This document shows, piece after piece, positions 34,998 through 44,289 of a DNA stretch of 64,000 nucleotides. How positions within the stretch are numbered: position 1 is the first letter of the stretch; each line of letters begins with the position of its first letter. The notes under the pieces are model-generated. The model had not been told where the DNA came from and did no database searches. It saw only the letters and a list, made by a program, of their open reading frames with translations. The stretch is taken from NCBI RefSeq assembly GCF_023631325.1, contig NZ_JALQDG010000046.1, positions 124,001 through 188,000 of the forward strand, written 5' to 3'. Source of the DNA: Caballeronia sp. INDeC2 (lineage in GTDB: Bacteria; Pseudomonadota; Gammaproteobacteria; Burkholderiales; Burkholderiaceae). The position numbers and the translations under genes are program-made.

Positions 34998-36275
34998 ATG
35001 TTCTCGCCGCATGAGTTGAAACTCGGCATCGTGGGCCTGGGCTATGTGGGCCTGCCGCTTGCCGTCGAATTTGGCAAGCTTCACCCTGTCGTGGGCTTCG
35101 ATATCAACCGCGCGCGCATCAACGCGCTGCGCGAAGGCCGCGATGTGACGCTCGAAGTCGACGATGCCGAGCTGGCCTCCGCAACCTTGATGCAGTACAG
35201 CGCCGAAGTCGAAGACTTGCGCAGCTGCACGGTTTTCATCGCTACCGTGCCCACGCCGATCGATCACTACAAGCGTCCGGACCTCTCGCCGCTGATCGGT
35301 GCGTCGACGACCATCGGCAGCGTGCTGAAGAAGGGCGATGTCGTCATTTATGAATCGACGGTGTATCCCGGCGCGACCGAGGAAGAATGCGTGCCCGTGC
35401 TCGAGAAGATGTCGGGCCTGAAATTCAACGAAGACTTCTTCGTCGGCTATAGCCCGGAGCGGATCAATCCGGGCGACAAGTCGCACCGTCTGCCGGACAT
35501 CAAGAAGGTCACGTCCGGTTCGACGCCCGAAGTCGCCGATTTCGTCGACGAGCTGTATCGCGGGATCATCACCGCGGGCACGCACAAGGCGAGCAGCATC
35601 CGCGTCGCCGAGGCTGCCAAGGTGATCGAGAACACGCAGCGCGACGTCAACATCGCGCTCATCAATGAACTGTCGATCATCTTCAACAAGATGAACATCG
35701 ATACCGAATCCGTGCTGCTCGCGGCCGGCACGAAGTGGAACTTCATCCCGTTCCGCCCGGGCCTCGTCGGCGGCCACTGCATCGGCGTGGACCCGTATTA
35801 CCTCACGCACAAGGCCCAGGCGATCGGCTATCACCCGGAGATCATTCTCGCCGGGCGGCGTCTGAACGACAGCATGGGCAACTACGTCGTCTCGCAGCTC
35901 GTGAAGACGATGACCAAGCGCGACATCGCCATCTCGGGCGCGCGCGTGCTGATCATGGGCCTCACCTTCAAGGAAAACTGCCCGGACCTGCGCAACACGC
36001 GCGTGGTCGACATCATCGCCGACCTCAAGGAATACGGCGTACAGGTCGACGTGTACGACCCGTGGGTGTCGAAGGAAGAGTCGCGTCACGAGTACGGCAT
36101 CGATCCGATCGAGCAGCCGGCGAAGGGCGCGTACGACGCGATCGTGCTTGCCGTGGCGCACCGCCAGTTCGCCGATGAAGGCGCCGAGGGCATTCACGCC
36201 TACGGCAAGGCGAAGCACGTGGTGTGCGACCTCAAGTACATTCTGCCGCCCGAGGCGAGCGACATGCGTCTCTAA
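34998..36275 (+). CDS. tviB: UDP-HexNAc 6-dehydrogenase (TviB/WbpO family)
   Basis: A 425-aa UDP-sugar dehydrogenase. NAD-binding GIVGLGYVGLPLAVEFGK at the N-terminus, IATVPTPID, ESTVYPGATEEECVPVLE, and the catalytic cysteine (about residue 261) in GGHCIGVDPYYL. Its overall pattern is the Vi antigen/WbpO subgroup, which oxidises UDP-GlcNAc or UDP-GalNAc at C6, not UDP-glucose dehydrogenase. The ATG at 34998 is preferred over a GTG two codons upstream; AGGAGAAG precedes. With the C4-epimerase at 37.6 kb it should supply UDP-GalNAcA. Confidence 0.88.
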   Translation: MFSPHELKLGIVGLGYVGLPLAVEFGKLHPVVGFDINRARINALREGRDVTLEVDDAELASATLMQYSAEVEDLRSCTVFIATVPTPIDHYKRPDLSPLIGASTTIGSVLKKGDVVIYESTVYPGATEEECVPVLEKMSGLKFNEDFFVGYSPERINPGDKSHRLPDIKKVTSGSTPEVADFVDELYRGIITAGTHKASSIRVAEAAKVIENTQRDVNIALINELSIIFNKMNIDTESVLLAAGTKWNFIPFRPGLVGGHCIGVDPYYLTHKAQAIGYHPEIILAGRRLNDSMGNYVVSQLVKTMTKRDIAISGARVLIMGLTFKENCPDLRNTRVVDIIADLKEYGVQVDVYDPWVSKEESRHEYGIDPIEQPAKGAYDAIVLAVAHRQFADEGAEGIHAYGKAKHVVCDLKYILPPEASDMRL

Positions 36276-36391
36276 GGTTCGGTGTCATCGGCGCGAGCGC
36301 CGATGCAGCCGTCGCACAACATCGCCGCGGTTCGGCCCTCGACATTCGGGGGTTGCCCGCGGCGATGTCAACCGGACGTCCGGAGTTCGCA

Positions 36392-37603
36392 ATGAAGATG
36401 CCCAAGGTAGTTCTGTACGCCAACACCGATTGGTATCTATATAACTTTCGTCTTTCGTTCGCTCGCAAACTGCGCGATGCGGGTTTCGACGTCATTCTGT
36501 TATCACCCGACGGCGAGTACGGCCCGAAGCTGCGCGATATCGGTTTTCGCTGGCATGCGGTGCCGATGAACCGTCGCAGCCTGAATCCGCTTCGCGAGCT
36601 GGCGCTCGTGCTGTGGCTCGCGCGCTTCTTCCAGCGTGAAAAGCCGCAGCTCGTGCATGGCTTCACGATCAAGAGCGCGGTGTACGGCTCGTTCGCGAGC
36701 AAGCTCGCCGGCGTGCCCGCGCGCGTGAACGCGGTCGCGGGCATGGGCTACGTCTTCACGAGCCGCGACCTCAAGGCGCGTATCCTGAAGCCGGTCGTGC
36801 GCCAGGTGATGCGCACGGCGCTGAACGGCCGCGACAGCATTCTCGTCCTGCAGAATCCGGACGACATCAAGCTGTTCGAAGCCGCGCGCATCGTCGAGAC
36901 GAAGGGGATCCGCCTCATCAAGGGATCGGGCGTCGATCTGACGCGCTTCAAGGTGCGCGAGGAATCGGCCGACGATGCGGCCAAACCGCTGCGCATTCTG
37001 CTGGCGGCGCGGCTCGTGTGGGACAAGGGCATCGAAGAATATGTGGAGGCGGCGCGTATGCTGCGCCGCGAGAATCGCACCGTGCGCTTCCTCCTCGCGG
37101 GCTCGCCCGATGACGGGAATCCGGCGTCGGTGAGCACGGCGATGGTGCAGGGCTGGGTGAAGGAAGGGCTGGTCGAATGGCTCGGTCATGTGAGCGACAT
37201 GCCGAAGCTCTTTACCGAAGTGGATGTGATGGTGCTGCCGAGCTATCGCGAAGGCTTGCCGAAAGCGTTGATCGAAGCCGCCGGTTGCGCGCTGCCGCTG
37301 ATCACGACGGATGCGCCGGGTTGCCGCGAAGTGGTCAGCGAATCGGGCGTGGATGGCTTGCAGGTTCCGGTGCGCGACGCCCGCGCGCTCGCCGATGCGA
37401 TCCGCCTGCTCGACGACGACCGCGCGCTCGCGAGAAAGCTCGGTCTCGCCGCGCGGGAAAAGGCACTGAAGAATTTCGACGAACGCATCGTCATCGAGAA
37501 GACGCTGGCCGTGTATCGCGAGCTGGTGCCCTCGATCGCGATAGAAGGCGAGCGCCGCGAACACGCCGCGCCCGTCGGTAATCTTGGAGACTTTCATGTC
37601 TGA
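36392..37603 (+). CDS. GT4-family glycosyltransferase
   Basis: A 403-aa GT-B enzyme. N-terminal domain: VVLYANTDWYLYNFRLSFARKL, then GMGYVFTSRD. C-terminal domain: LLAARLVWDKGIEEYVEAA and the E-x7-E motif EGLPKALIE near residue 290. CCGGAGTTCGC precedes the start at 36392. It overlaps the epimerase gene by 8 nt. Its position between the two UDP-GalNAcA genes suggests it may use that sugar; this is inference. Confidence 0.88.
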   Translation: MKMPKVVLYANTDWYLYNFRLSFARKLRDAGFDVILLSPDGEYGPKLRDIGFRWHAVPMNRRSLNPLRELALVLWLARFFQREKPQLVHGFTIKSAVYGSFASKLAGVPARVNAVAGMGYVFTSRDLKARILKPVVRQVMRTALNGRDSILVLQNPDDIKLFEAARIVETKGIRLIKGSGVDLTRFKVREESADDAAKPLRILLAARLVWDKGIEEYVEAARMLRRENRTVRFLLAGSPDDGNPASVSTAMVQGWVKEGLVEWLGHVSDMPKLFTEVDVMVLPSYREGLPKALIEAAGCALPLITTDAPGCREVVSESGVDGLQVPVRDARALADAIRLLDDDRALARKLGLAAREKALKNFDERIVIEKTLAVYRELVPSIAIEGERREHAAPVGNLGDFHV

Positions 37604-38669
37604 TCGTTACGAATCGATCCGCCAGCAATTGACGCGCACGCCGCGCAAGTGGCTGATCACCGGCGTCGCCGGGTTCATCGGCTCGAACCTGCTCGAAGCG
37701 CTTTTGAAGCTCGATCAGGAAGTCGTCGGCCTCGACAACTTCGCGACGGGCCATCAGCGCAATCTCGACGAAGTGCGCTCGCTCGTGAGCCCTGCGCAAT
37801 GGAACCGCTTCAGCTTCATCGAAGGCGACATCCGCAATCTCGACGATTGCCGCGCCGCGGTGAAGGGCGCCGCGCACGTGCTGCACGAAGCCGCGCTCGG
37901 CTCGGTGCCGCGTTCCGTGAACGATCCGATCACGACGCACGAAGTCAACATCAGCGGCTTTCTGAACATGCTCGTCGCCGCGCGCGACGCGAAGGTGGAG
38001 AGCTTCACCTATGCGGCGTCGAGCTCGACGTACGGCGATCATCCGGGCTTGCCGAAAGTCGAAGATCGCATCGGCCAGCCGCTGTCGCCGTACGCCGTGA
38101 CGAAGTATGCGAACGAACTGTACGCATCGGTATTCGCGCGCACGTATGGCCTGAACGCCATCGGCCTGCGTTACTTCAACGTGTTCGGCAAGCGTCAGGA
38201 TCCGGATGGCGCCTATGCCGCCGTGATTCCGAAGTGGACGGCCGCGCTCATCGACAACGAGCAAGTGACCATCAACGGCGACGGCGAGACGAGCCGCGAC
38301 TTCTGCTTCATCGACAACGTCGTGCAGATGAACATTCTCGCGGCGCTGTCCGATGCACAGGCGCGCAACCAGGTCTACAACGTCGCCGTCGGCGACCGCA
38401 CGACGCTCAATCAGCTCTATGAGGGCCTCAAGCGCGTGCTCGCCGAGAACGGCGTGGTGAACGACGGCAGCCCCGTGTACGCGACGTTTCGCGCGGGCGA
38501 CGTGCGTCATTCTCAGGCCAACGTCGACAAGGCCGCGCAGTTGCTCGGCTACGCGAATGCCATTCCGCTCGCGGACGGTCTCGCGATCGCGATGCCCTGG
38601 TACATCCGCTTCCTGTCCGGGCGGCGGGCCGAGCCGGTCGAAGCCGAAATGGCGGCGAGGACCGCATGA
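37596..38669 (+). CDS. wbpP: UDP-GlcNAc C4-epimerase (WbpP/TviC family)
   Basis: A 357-aa short-chain epimerase. NAD motif ITGVAGFIGSNLLE, LDNFATGHQRNLDEV, the catalytic ASSSTYGD and YAVTK (Tyr-x3-Lys), and YFNVFGKRQDPDGAYAAVIP, all typical of the WbpP/TviC subgroup that interconverts UDP-GlcNAc(A) and UDP-GalNAc(A). GGAGACTTTC precedes the ATG inside the end of the previous gene. Ends with an ATGA overlap with the next glycosyltransferase, so the genes form one operon. Confidence 0.9.
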   Translation: MSDRYESIRQQLTRTPRKWLITGVAGFIGSNLLEALLKLDQEVVGLDNFATGHQRNLDEVRSLVSPAQWNRFSFIEGDIRNLDDCRAAVKGAAHVLHEAALGSVPRSVNDPITTHEVNISGFLNMLVAARDAKVESFTYAASSSTYGDHPGLPKVEDRIGQPLSPYAVTKYANELYASVFARTYGLNAIGLRYFNVFGKRQDPDGAYAAVIPKWTAALIDNEQVTINGDGETSRDFCFIDNVVQMNILAALSDAQARNQVYNVAVGDRTTLNQLYEGLKRVLAENGVVNDGSPVYATFRAGDVRHSQANVDKAAQLLGYANAIPLADGLAIAMPWYIRFLSGRRAEPVEAEMAARTA

Positions 38670-39832
38670 AGATCGTCGTTTTCATCTACTCGATGCACGG
38701 CGGCGGCGCGGAGCGCGTCACCGCCAATCTCGCGAACGAGTGGGCGGCGCTCGGCTGGGACGTGACCGTCGTCACGCTGACGGCCGGCGAGGGCGATGTC
38801 TATCCGTTCCATCCGCGCGTGAAGCGCATCGAGCTGGGACTCGCGGGCGGCGTCGAAGGCGGCGGTATTCTGCGCACGGCGCTGTCGAACATAAAGCGCG
38901 TCCTCGCCTTCCGCAAGGTGCTGCGCGAGACCAAGCCGACGGTCGCGCTCGGCGTCATGGCGACCGCCAACGTGCTCGCCGTTCTCGCGGGCATCGGCCT
39001 GCCGTACAAGATCATTGCGAGCGAGCACACGCATCCGCCGAGAGCGCCGCTCACGCCGTTCTGGGAACGGCTGCGCCTGCTGACGTATCGTTTCGCGGAC
39101 AAGGTCGTCGCGCTCACTGACGAAACGCGCGACTGGATCGAAACGCATTGCCGCTGCACCGACGTGAAGGTGATTCCGCCGCCGTTCACGCTGCCGATCG
39201 CGCGAACGAATCCGGTCATCGAACCGCGCAGCGTCGTCGGCGACGAGCGCCGCGTGTTGCTCGCGGTCGGACGGCTGTCGCCGGAAAAGGGCTTCGACAG
39301 CCTCATCGATGCATTCAGGAAGATTGCCGGCGCGCTGCCGCAATGGGATCTCGTGATCGTCGGCGAAGGCCTGGCGCGCGCGAGTCTCGAACGGCGCGTC
39401 GAGGAAGCGAAGCTGCGCGGCCGCGTGTTCCTGCCGGGCCGCGCGGGCAACGTCGCGGACTGGTACGAACGCGCGGATCTCTACGTGCTGAGCTCGCACT
39501 TCGAAGGCTTCTCGATGACCCTCGTCGAAGCGATGGCGAGCGGCTGCGCGGCCGTCAGCTACGACTGCGATTCCGGGCCGCGCGTGATCGTCACGCACGG
39601 CACGAACGGCCTGCTCGTGAATCCGGTCGGCGATGCATCCGCGCTCGCGAAGTCGCTCGAAACGCTGATGCGCGACGACGCCGAGCGTCATCGCATGGCG
39701 TTGCGCGCGACCTCGGTCAACGAGACCTTCGCGCTGCCGAAGACCATCGCGCTGTGGCAGGAAGTGTTCGAAGAGTCGGGCGTGAAGGTTCCGCTGCGCG
39801 CGGATCTGCGCGTTCCCGTTGCCGAGCGATGA
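38666..39832 (+). CDS. GT4-family glycosyltransferase
   Basis: A 388-aa GT-B enzyme starting MKIVVFIYSMHGGGAERV, with LAVGRLSPEKGFDSLIDAF and the E-x7-E motif EGFSMTLVE. It is closely similar to the next gene (both share the GGAERV start and YDCDSGPR/FDCKSGPR end region), so the two are probably a tandem duplication. ATGA overlap with wbpP. Confidence 0.9.
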   Translation: MKIVVFIYSMHGGGAERVTANLANEWAALGWDVTVVTLTAGEGDVYPFHPRVKRIELGLAGGVEGGGILRTALSNIKRVLAFRKVLRETKPTVALGVMATANVLAVLAGIGLPYKIIASEHTHPPRAPLTPFWERLRLLTYRFADKVVALTDETRDWIETHCRCTDVKVIPPPFTLPIARTNPVIEPRSVVGDERRVLLAVGRLSPEKGFDSLIDAFRKIAGALPQWDLVIVGEGLARASLERRVEEAKLRGRVFLPGRAGNVADWYERADLYVLSSHFEGFSMTLVEAMASGCAAVSYDCDSGPRVIVTHGTNGLLVNPVGDASALAKSLETLMRDDAERHRMALRATSVNETFALPKTIALWQEVFEESGVKVPLRADLRVPVAER

Positions 39833-39842
39833 GGAGCCGCCG

Positions 39843-41006
39843 ATGAAAATCATGCTCGTCGTCAGTTCGATGGGAAGCGGCGGCGCTGAGCGCGTCGCGG
39901 CTTCGCTCGTCAATGCTTGGGCGCAGCGCGGCGACACCGTGACGCTCGTCATCACGTACAGCGGCCGCGGCGCGTGCTTCTATCCGCTCGCGGAAAACGT
40001 GCGCTGCATCTTTCTCGCCGATCTGGTGAAGGCCGGCGCGCGCATGCTGCAATATCCCGCGCGGTTTCGGGCGTTGCGCGGGTTGATCCGCGAAAGCGCG
40101 CCGGATGTCGTCGTGTCGTTTCTATCGAACGTGAACATCACGACGATCCTCGCCACGCGCGGGCTCGGCGTTCCGGTGATCGCGTGCGAGCACATCGATC
40201 CTTCCGCCGATGGCCGCTCCCAGCTCATGAGCCAGATGTGCCGCTTCGTTTATCCGAGCGCGGATCTGCTCACGCTGCTCACGGACAACATGGAGGCATC
40301 GTTCAGAAAGATGGTGCCGCGCGTGAAGCGCATCGAGGTGGTGCCCAATCCGCTGCCGGACGAACTGCTGCTGTTGGAGCCGGGGACGGTCGAAAAGAGC
40401 GCGCGCAAGCGGCTCGTCGCGGTGGGGCGTCTGAACACGCAGAAGCAGTTCGATTTGCTGATCGACGTATTCGCGACGCTCGCGCCCGAGTTCCCGGACT
40501 GGGACTTGTGGATCTGGGGCGAAGGCCCGGAGCGTGCCGTGCTCGAAGCGCAGGTCGCGCGCTTGCAGATGGGCGAGCGCGTGCTGATGCCCGGCAAGAC
40601 CACGAGTCCCTGGGAAGAAATGGCGCGCTCCGAGGCCTTCGTGCTGTCGTCGCGCTATGAAGGCTTGCCGATGGCGATGCTCGAAGGCATGGCGCTCGGA
40701 CTTGCGACCGTCGCGTTCGATTGCAAGAGCGGCCCGCGCGAACTGACGCGCGACGGCGAAGACGGCGTGCTCGTGCCGCCCGGCGACAAGGCCGCGCTGA
40801 TCGATGCGCTGCGGCGCGTGATGTCGGACGAAGCGTTGCGCGCCGAGCTCGGACGCAAGGCGGCGGCTTCGGTGCGGCAACGCTATTCGTCGCACGCGAT
40901 CCTGCGCCAGTGGGACGGCATCTTCGCGCAACTCGGCGCGCGCACGCGTGGCGACGAGCTCAAGAGCACGGCTTATCGACGCACGATCACAGGAGAGAAA
41001 GCGTAA
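39843..41006 (+). CDS. GT4-family glycosyltransferase (paralogue of the preceding gene)
   Basis: A 387-aa GT-B enzyme starting MKIMLVVSSMGSGGAERV, with AVGRLNTQKQFDLLIDVF and the E-x7-E motif EGLPMAMLE. It is 10 nt after its paralogue, with GGAG upstream. Its TAA stop overlaps the ATG of the beta-helix protein gene (TAATG). It should add another sugar of the repeat unit. Confidence 0.9.
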   Translation: MKIMLVVSSMGSGGAERVAASLVNAWAQRGDTVTLVITYSGRGACFYPLAENVRCIFLADLVKAGARMLQYPARFRALRGLIRESAPDVVVSFLSNVNITTILATRGLGVPVIACEHIDPSADGRSQLMSQMCRFVYPSADLLTLLTDNMEASFRKMVPRVKRIEVVPNPLPDELLLLEPGTVEKSARKRLVAVGRLNTQKQFDLLIDVFATLAPEFPDWDLWIWGEGPERAVLEAQVARLQMGERVLMPGKTTSPWEEMARSEAFVLSSRYEGLPMAMLEGMALGLATVAFDCKSGPRELTRDGEDGVLVPPGDKAALIDALRRVMSDEALRAELGRKAAASVRQRYSSHAILRQWDGIFAQLGARTRGDELKSTAYRRTITGEKA

Positions 41007-42025
41007 TGGTCGACCGGCGACGCGTGATTCACTCGCTGCTGATGGGCGCCGTCGCCGGCGGATCGGGCGCGCTCGGCCTGAACGCGCGCGCGGCCGAGCG
41101 GCGCGATGTCGTCACCGACAAGTCGTTCGGCGTGAAGGGCGATGGCAAGACCAACGACCGCGCCGCGCTGCAAATGGCCATCGACCGGTCCGTCGACAAG
41201 ACGCTTCTGATCACGGGCAAGTGCCGCATCGACGACAAGGGTCTCGATCTGCGCCGCGACAGTCACGTGCGTTTCGCGCCGGGCGCGTCGATCAAGCTGC
41301 TGCCGCACGATACGTCGTTTTATTCGATGTTTCGCATCTGGGACGTGAGCAACGTGCTCGTCGAGAACGCGGTACTGGACGGCAGCAAGGAGCTGAACGC
41401 CGCCAAGCCGGAACTGCGCGAGAACGGCCACGGCATGGGCTTTTCGATTGCAGGCAGCACCGAAGTCACGTTGATCTCGCCGAAGACGGTCGGGTGCTGG
41501 GGCGACGGCATCTATATCGCCAACAGCTACAACGTGCCGTTCAAGTACAGCAGCGGCATCCGCGTGGTGAATCATCATGCGGACCGCTGCCGCAGGCAGG
41601 GTCTCTCGATCATCAGCGGGCGCAATATCGTGTTCGAGAATCCGCTGTGGGAGAACATCGGCGGCACGCAGCCGGAAGCGGGGATGGACGCGGAGCCGAA
41701 CAGCAACGCCGACATTCTCGAGAACATCCGCATCGTCAATCCGACGACACGCAAATGCAGGTACGGGATCATCGTCTGGCTGGAGGAGATCGTGGGGCCG
41801 ATGCCGAAGCATGTCGATATCGGCATCACGAATCATCGCGACGAGGGTGCGAGCGATGCCGCGTTCGCCGTGTCGTCGCTGAAGCTGAACGGACGCAGGG
41901 TATCCGGCCAGATCGCGAGCCATTCGCCGACGTGGGTCAGCCCGAGGATGTCCACCGTGGAGAGCCTCGATTACGACAAGGCGGGACCGAAGATCGTCGT
42001 CACCAACCTGAGGCTCGTGCCATGA
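41006..42025 (+). CDS. Exported right-handed beta-helix protein (pectate-lyase-like fold)
   Basis: A 339-aa protein. The N-terminus RRRVIHSLLMGAVAGGSGALG looks like a Tat signal ending NARA. The mature start KSFGVKGDGKTNDRAALQMA is the hallmark of pectate-lyase-superfamily beta-helix proteins. It shares blocks with the 49.5-kb protein: RFA-x-GASIKLLPH, GMGFSI, GDGIYI and CRRQG-x-SIISG. Likely a periplasmic lyase, hydrolase or epimerase acting on the polymer; catalytic residues not identifiable. Confidence 0.8.
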   Translation: MVDRRRVIHSLLMGAVAGGSGALGLNARAAERRDVVTDKSFGVKGDGKTNDRAALQMAIDRSVDKTLLITGKCRIDDKGLDLRRDSHVRFAPGASIKLLPHDTSFYSMFRIWDVSNVLVENAVLDGSKELNAAKPELRENGHGMGFSIAGSTEVTLISPKTVGCWGDGIYIANSYNVPFKYSSGIRVVNHHADRCRRQGLSIISGRNIVFENPLWENIGGTQPEAGMDAEPNSNADILENIRIVNPTTRKCRYGIIVWLEEIVGPMPKHVDIGITNHRDEGASDAAFAVSSLKLNGRRVSGQIASHSPTWVSPRMSTVESLDYDKAGPKIVVTNLRLVP

Positions 42026-42071
42026 CAGCCGCGCCCACGGACAATAACTAAAGCGTATAAAGGCCAAAACG

Positions 42072-43154
42072 ATGCAAGCAACGACAATGGACAACACTGC
42101 GCAGCAAAGCGCACCACCGAAGCGAGTACGCGGATTCGCGTACTTCATGACGCCCTCCGGATGGGCGTTCCTGGTGCTCGCGACCGCCGCGATTTCTATC
42201 GTCGCGTTCCGCGAGCGCAGCGTCGGGCTGATCTTCGACCAGGAAGCGTACATCCAGTACTTCCGCTCGACGGACTGGCACTGGCTCGTGCAGTTCTATC
42301 AGAACCGCCAGTCGGACATGGGCTTTCTCATCAGCCTGATCACCGAGGAGCTCGGCTGGCGCTCGTGGGTCATCCTGCTCAACGCGTTCGGCGTGACGCC
42401 CGAAGGCGGCATCCGCACGACGGTCGTGCTTCTCAATCTGATCGTGATGTATTCGCTGCTGCAGACGCGGCGACCGCTCATCGGTTTGCTTCTGTGGCTC
42501 GTCATTCCGTATGCGCTCGCCACGGTCGGTCTGTTCCAGATCCGCCAGGGCTTCGGGCTCGCTATCGCGATGCTGTTCGCATGCCGCTTCAATCGTCCGA
42601 CGCTCGGCATGGGCCTCGCGAGCTTCGTGCACACGACCTTCGCGGTGCCGACCGCGTTGCTGCTTGCTGCGGGTTTCGGCGGCGAGAAGAAGCGCTCGAT
42701 CATCATCGTGAGCGCGGCGGCGGTCGTGCTGGCGTCGGCGGCGAAGTTTCTGTTCGCGACTTACGGCGGACGCCGCATCGACGAATACACCGGCTATCAG
42801 GAAAACTTCACGATCAAGCTGCTGGCGCTGCTGTTCTTCTACACGATGGCGTCCGTCATGGTGCTGTACTCGTCGTGGCGTTCGCCGGAAACGAAACGCG
42901 AGATCAACTACACGCGTCTGTCGATCATGCATTTCGGCCTGTTCGTATATCTCGTCGTCGCGTTCTTCGTGTTTCCGTTCGCGAAGGGCCGCGTCTGGTA
43001 TTGCGTGCCGCTGCTGCTGCCGTTCCTCGCGCCTGAGATCAAGTTCAAGAACGCGGCCGTTCTCGTCATCACTTTCGGTGTGTTCGTGGCCGTCGCCGCC
43101 GACGCAACGAAGAGTTATTTCGAAGGCGTCTACAACTACTTCCTGATGCCCTGA
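42072..43154 (+). CDS. EpsG-family membrane protein (probable polysaccharide polymerase, Wzy role)
   Basis: A 360-aa inner-membrane protein with about ten hydrophobic segments. EpsG-type features are the periplasmic FDQEAYIQYFRSTDWHWLVQ and QSDMGFLISLI, and the conserved QIRQGFGLAIAML. In clusters lacking another Wzy, EpsG proteins are the likely polymerase of lipid-linked repeats. The ATG at 42072 lacks a strong ribosome binding site; an ATG at 42087 is also possible. Followed 5 nt later by the deacetylase gene. Confidence 0.8.
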   Translation: MQATTMDNTAQQSAPPKRVRGFAYFMTPSGWAFLVLATAAISIVAFRERSVGLIFDQEAYIQYFRSTDWHWLVQFYQNRQSDMGFLISLITEELGWRSWVILLNAFGVTPEGGIRTTVVLLNLIVMYSLLQTRRPLIGLLLWLVIPYALATVGLFQIRQGFGLAIAMLFACRFNRPTLGMGLASFVHTTFAVPTALLLAAGFGGEKKRSIIIVSAAAVVLASAAKFLFATYGGRRIDEYTGYQENFTIKLLALLFFYTMASVMVLYSSWRSPETKREINYTRLSIMHFGLFVYLVVAFFVFPFAKGRVWYCVPLLLPFLAPEIKFKNAAVLVITFGVFVAVAADATKSYFEGVYNYFLMP

Positions 43155-43159
43155 CGACG

Positions 43160-44170
43160 ATGTCCTACTTCCTGATTTCGCTCGATTTCGAATTGATGTG
43201 GGGCGTGCGCGACCATCGCACGATCGCCACATACGGAAAGAACATCCTCGGCGTGCGCGAGGCGATACCGGCCATGCTCGCGATGTTCACGAAGTATCGC
43301 GTGAAGGCGACATGGGCGACGGTCGGCATGCTGCTCTTCGATAACAAGAAGGACCTGCTCGCGAATCTGCCCGACATTCGCCCGACCTATAACGATGCGA
43401 AGCTCAGTCCGTACACGAACGGCTACATCGATTCGATCGGCGCGGACGAGAAAAGCGATCCGTATCACTACGGCCTGTCGCTCGCACGTCAGATCGTCGA
43501 TACCGAAGGCAGCGAACTCGCGAGCCATACGTTCTGCCATTACTACTGCCTCGAAGCTGGGCAGACCAGGGCGCAATTCGCCGCCGACATGCAGGCGTCG
43601 GTCGCGTCGATCCGGCGTCTCGCCGATGCGCCCGCGAGCATCGTGTTTCCGCGCAATCAGGTGAACAACGCGTACCTTTCGGCCTGCGCGGAAGCGGGGC
43701 TGATCGCGTACCGCGGCACCGAGCGTAGCTGGATGTATCGCGAAACATCGCGCGCCGATGAAGCCGCGCTGCGCCGCGCCGCGCGTCTCGCCGATGCCTA
43801 TATCAATCTCTCGGGCGATCACGCGTTCGATCCGCGCCCGTCGCGCGGGCTCGTCGACGTGCGCTCCAGCCGCTTCCTGCGTCCCTATGCGCGCAACAAG
43901 GATGTGCTGGAGTGGCTGCGCATCCATCGGATCAAGCAGTCGATGACCTCGGCCGCGCGCACGGGACGCTCGTTTCATTTGTGGTGGCATCCGCATAACT
44001 TCGGCGCGAATCTCGCCGAAAATCTCGCGGTGCTCGAAGCGGTGCTCAAGCATCAAGCGTATCTGAGAGACACCTACGGCATGCAGCCCGCGACCATGGC
44101 GGAAGTCGCGCGCGCGACGCAATCCGAAGAGAGCCGGCTTGCGGAGATGGAATTCGGCCTGTTCGTTTGA
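43160..44170 (+). CDS. NodB-type polysaccharide deacetylase
   Basis: A 336-aa protein of the polysaccharide deacetylase superfamily. The metal site is made by Asp9 in SLDFELMWG and His123/His127 in SHTFCHYYC; later family motifs are VFPRNQVN and the histidine-bearing LWWHPHNFG. There is no signal peptide, so it probably acts in the cytoplasm on a lipid-linked or nucleotide sugar, or is exported otherwise. It may remove N-acetyl groups from HexNAc residues. Confidence 0.85.
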   Translation: MSYFLISLDFELMWGVRDHRTIATYGKNILGVREAIPAMLAMFTKYRVKATWATVGMLLFDNKKDLLANLPDIRPTYNDAKLSPYTNGYIDSIGADEKSDPYHYGLSLARQIVDTEGSELASHTFCHYYCLEAGQTRAQFAADMQASVASIRRLADAPASIVFPRNQVNNAYLSACAEAGLIAYRGTERSWMYRETSRADEAALRRAARLADAYINLSGDHAFDPRPSRGLVDVRSSRFLRPYARNKDVLEWLRIHRIKQSMTSAARTGRSFHLWWHPHNFGANLAENLAVLEAVLKHQAYLRDTYGMQPATMAEVARATQSEESRLAEMEFGLFV

Positions 44171-44289
44171 CGAAGCACGAAGTAACAACAAGACACTAGA
44201 AAACACCCGCACCGCGGGCGCGATGCATTGGCGTTGGCCATTGCATCGCGCCGGCGCGTGCGCGGGATAAGAACAAAGGGGGAAGTGCG

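Noticed and set aside
32886..36218. 1110-codon minus-strand open frame
   Set aside because: It is the antisense of the wzc-like and tviB genes, an artefact of GC-rich codon use; its translation is rich in Arg/His/Asp without domain signs.
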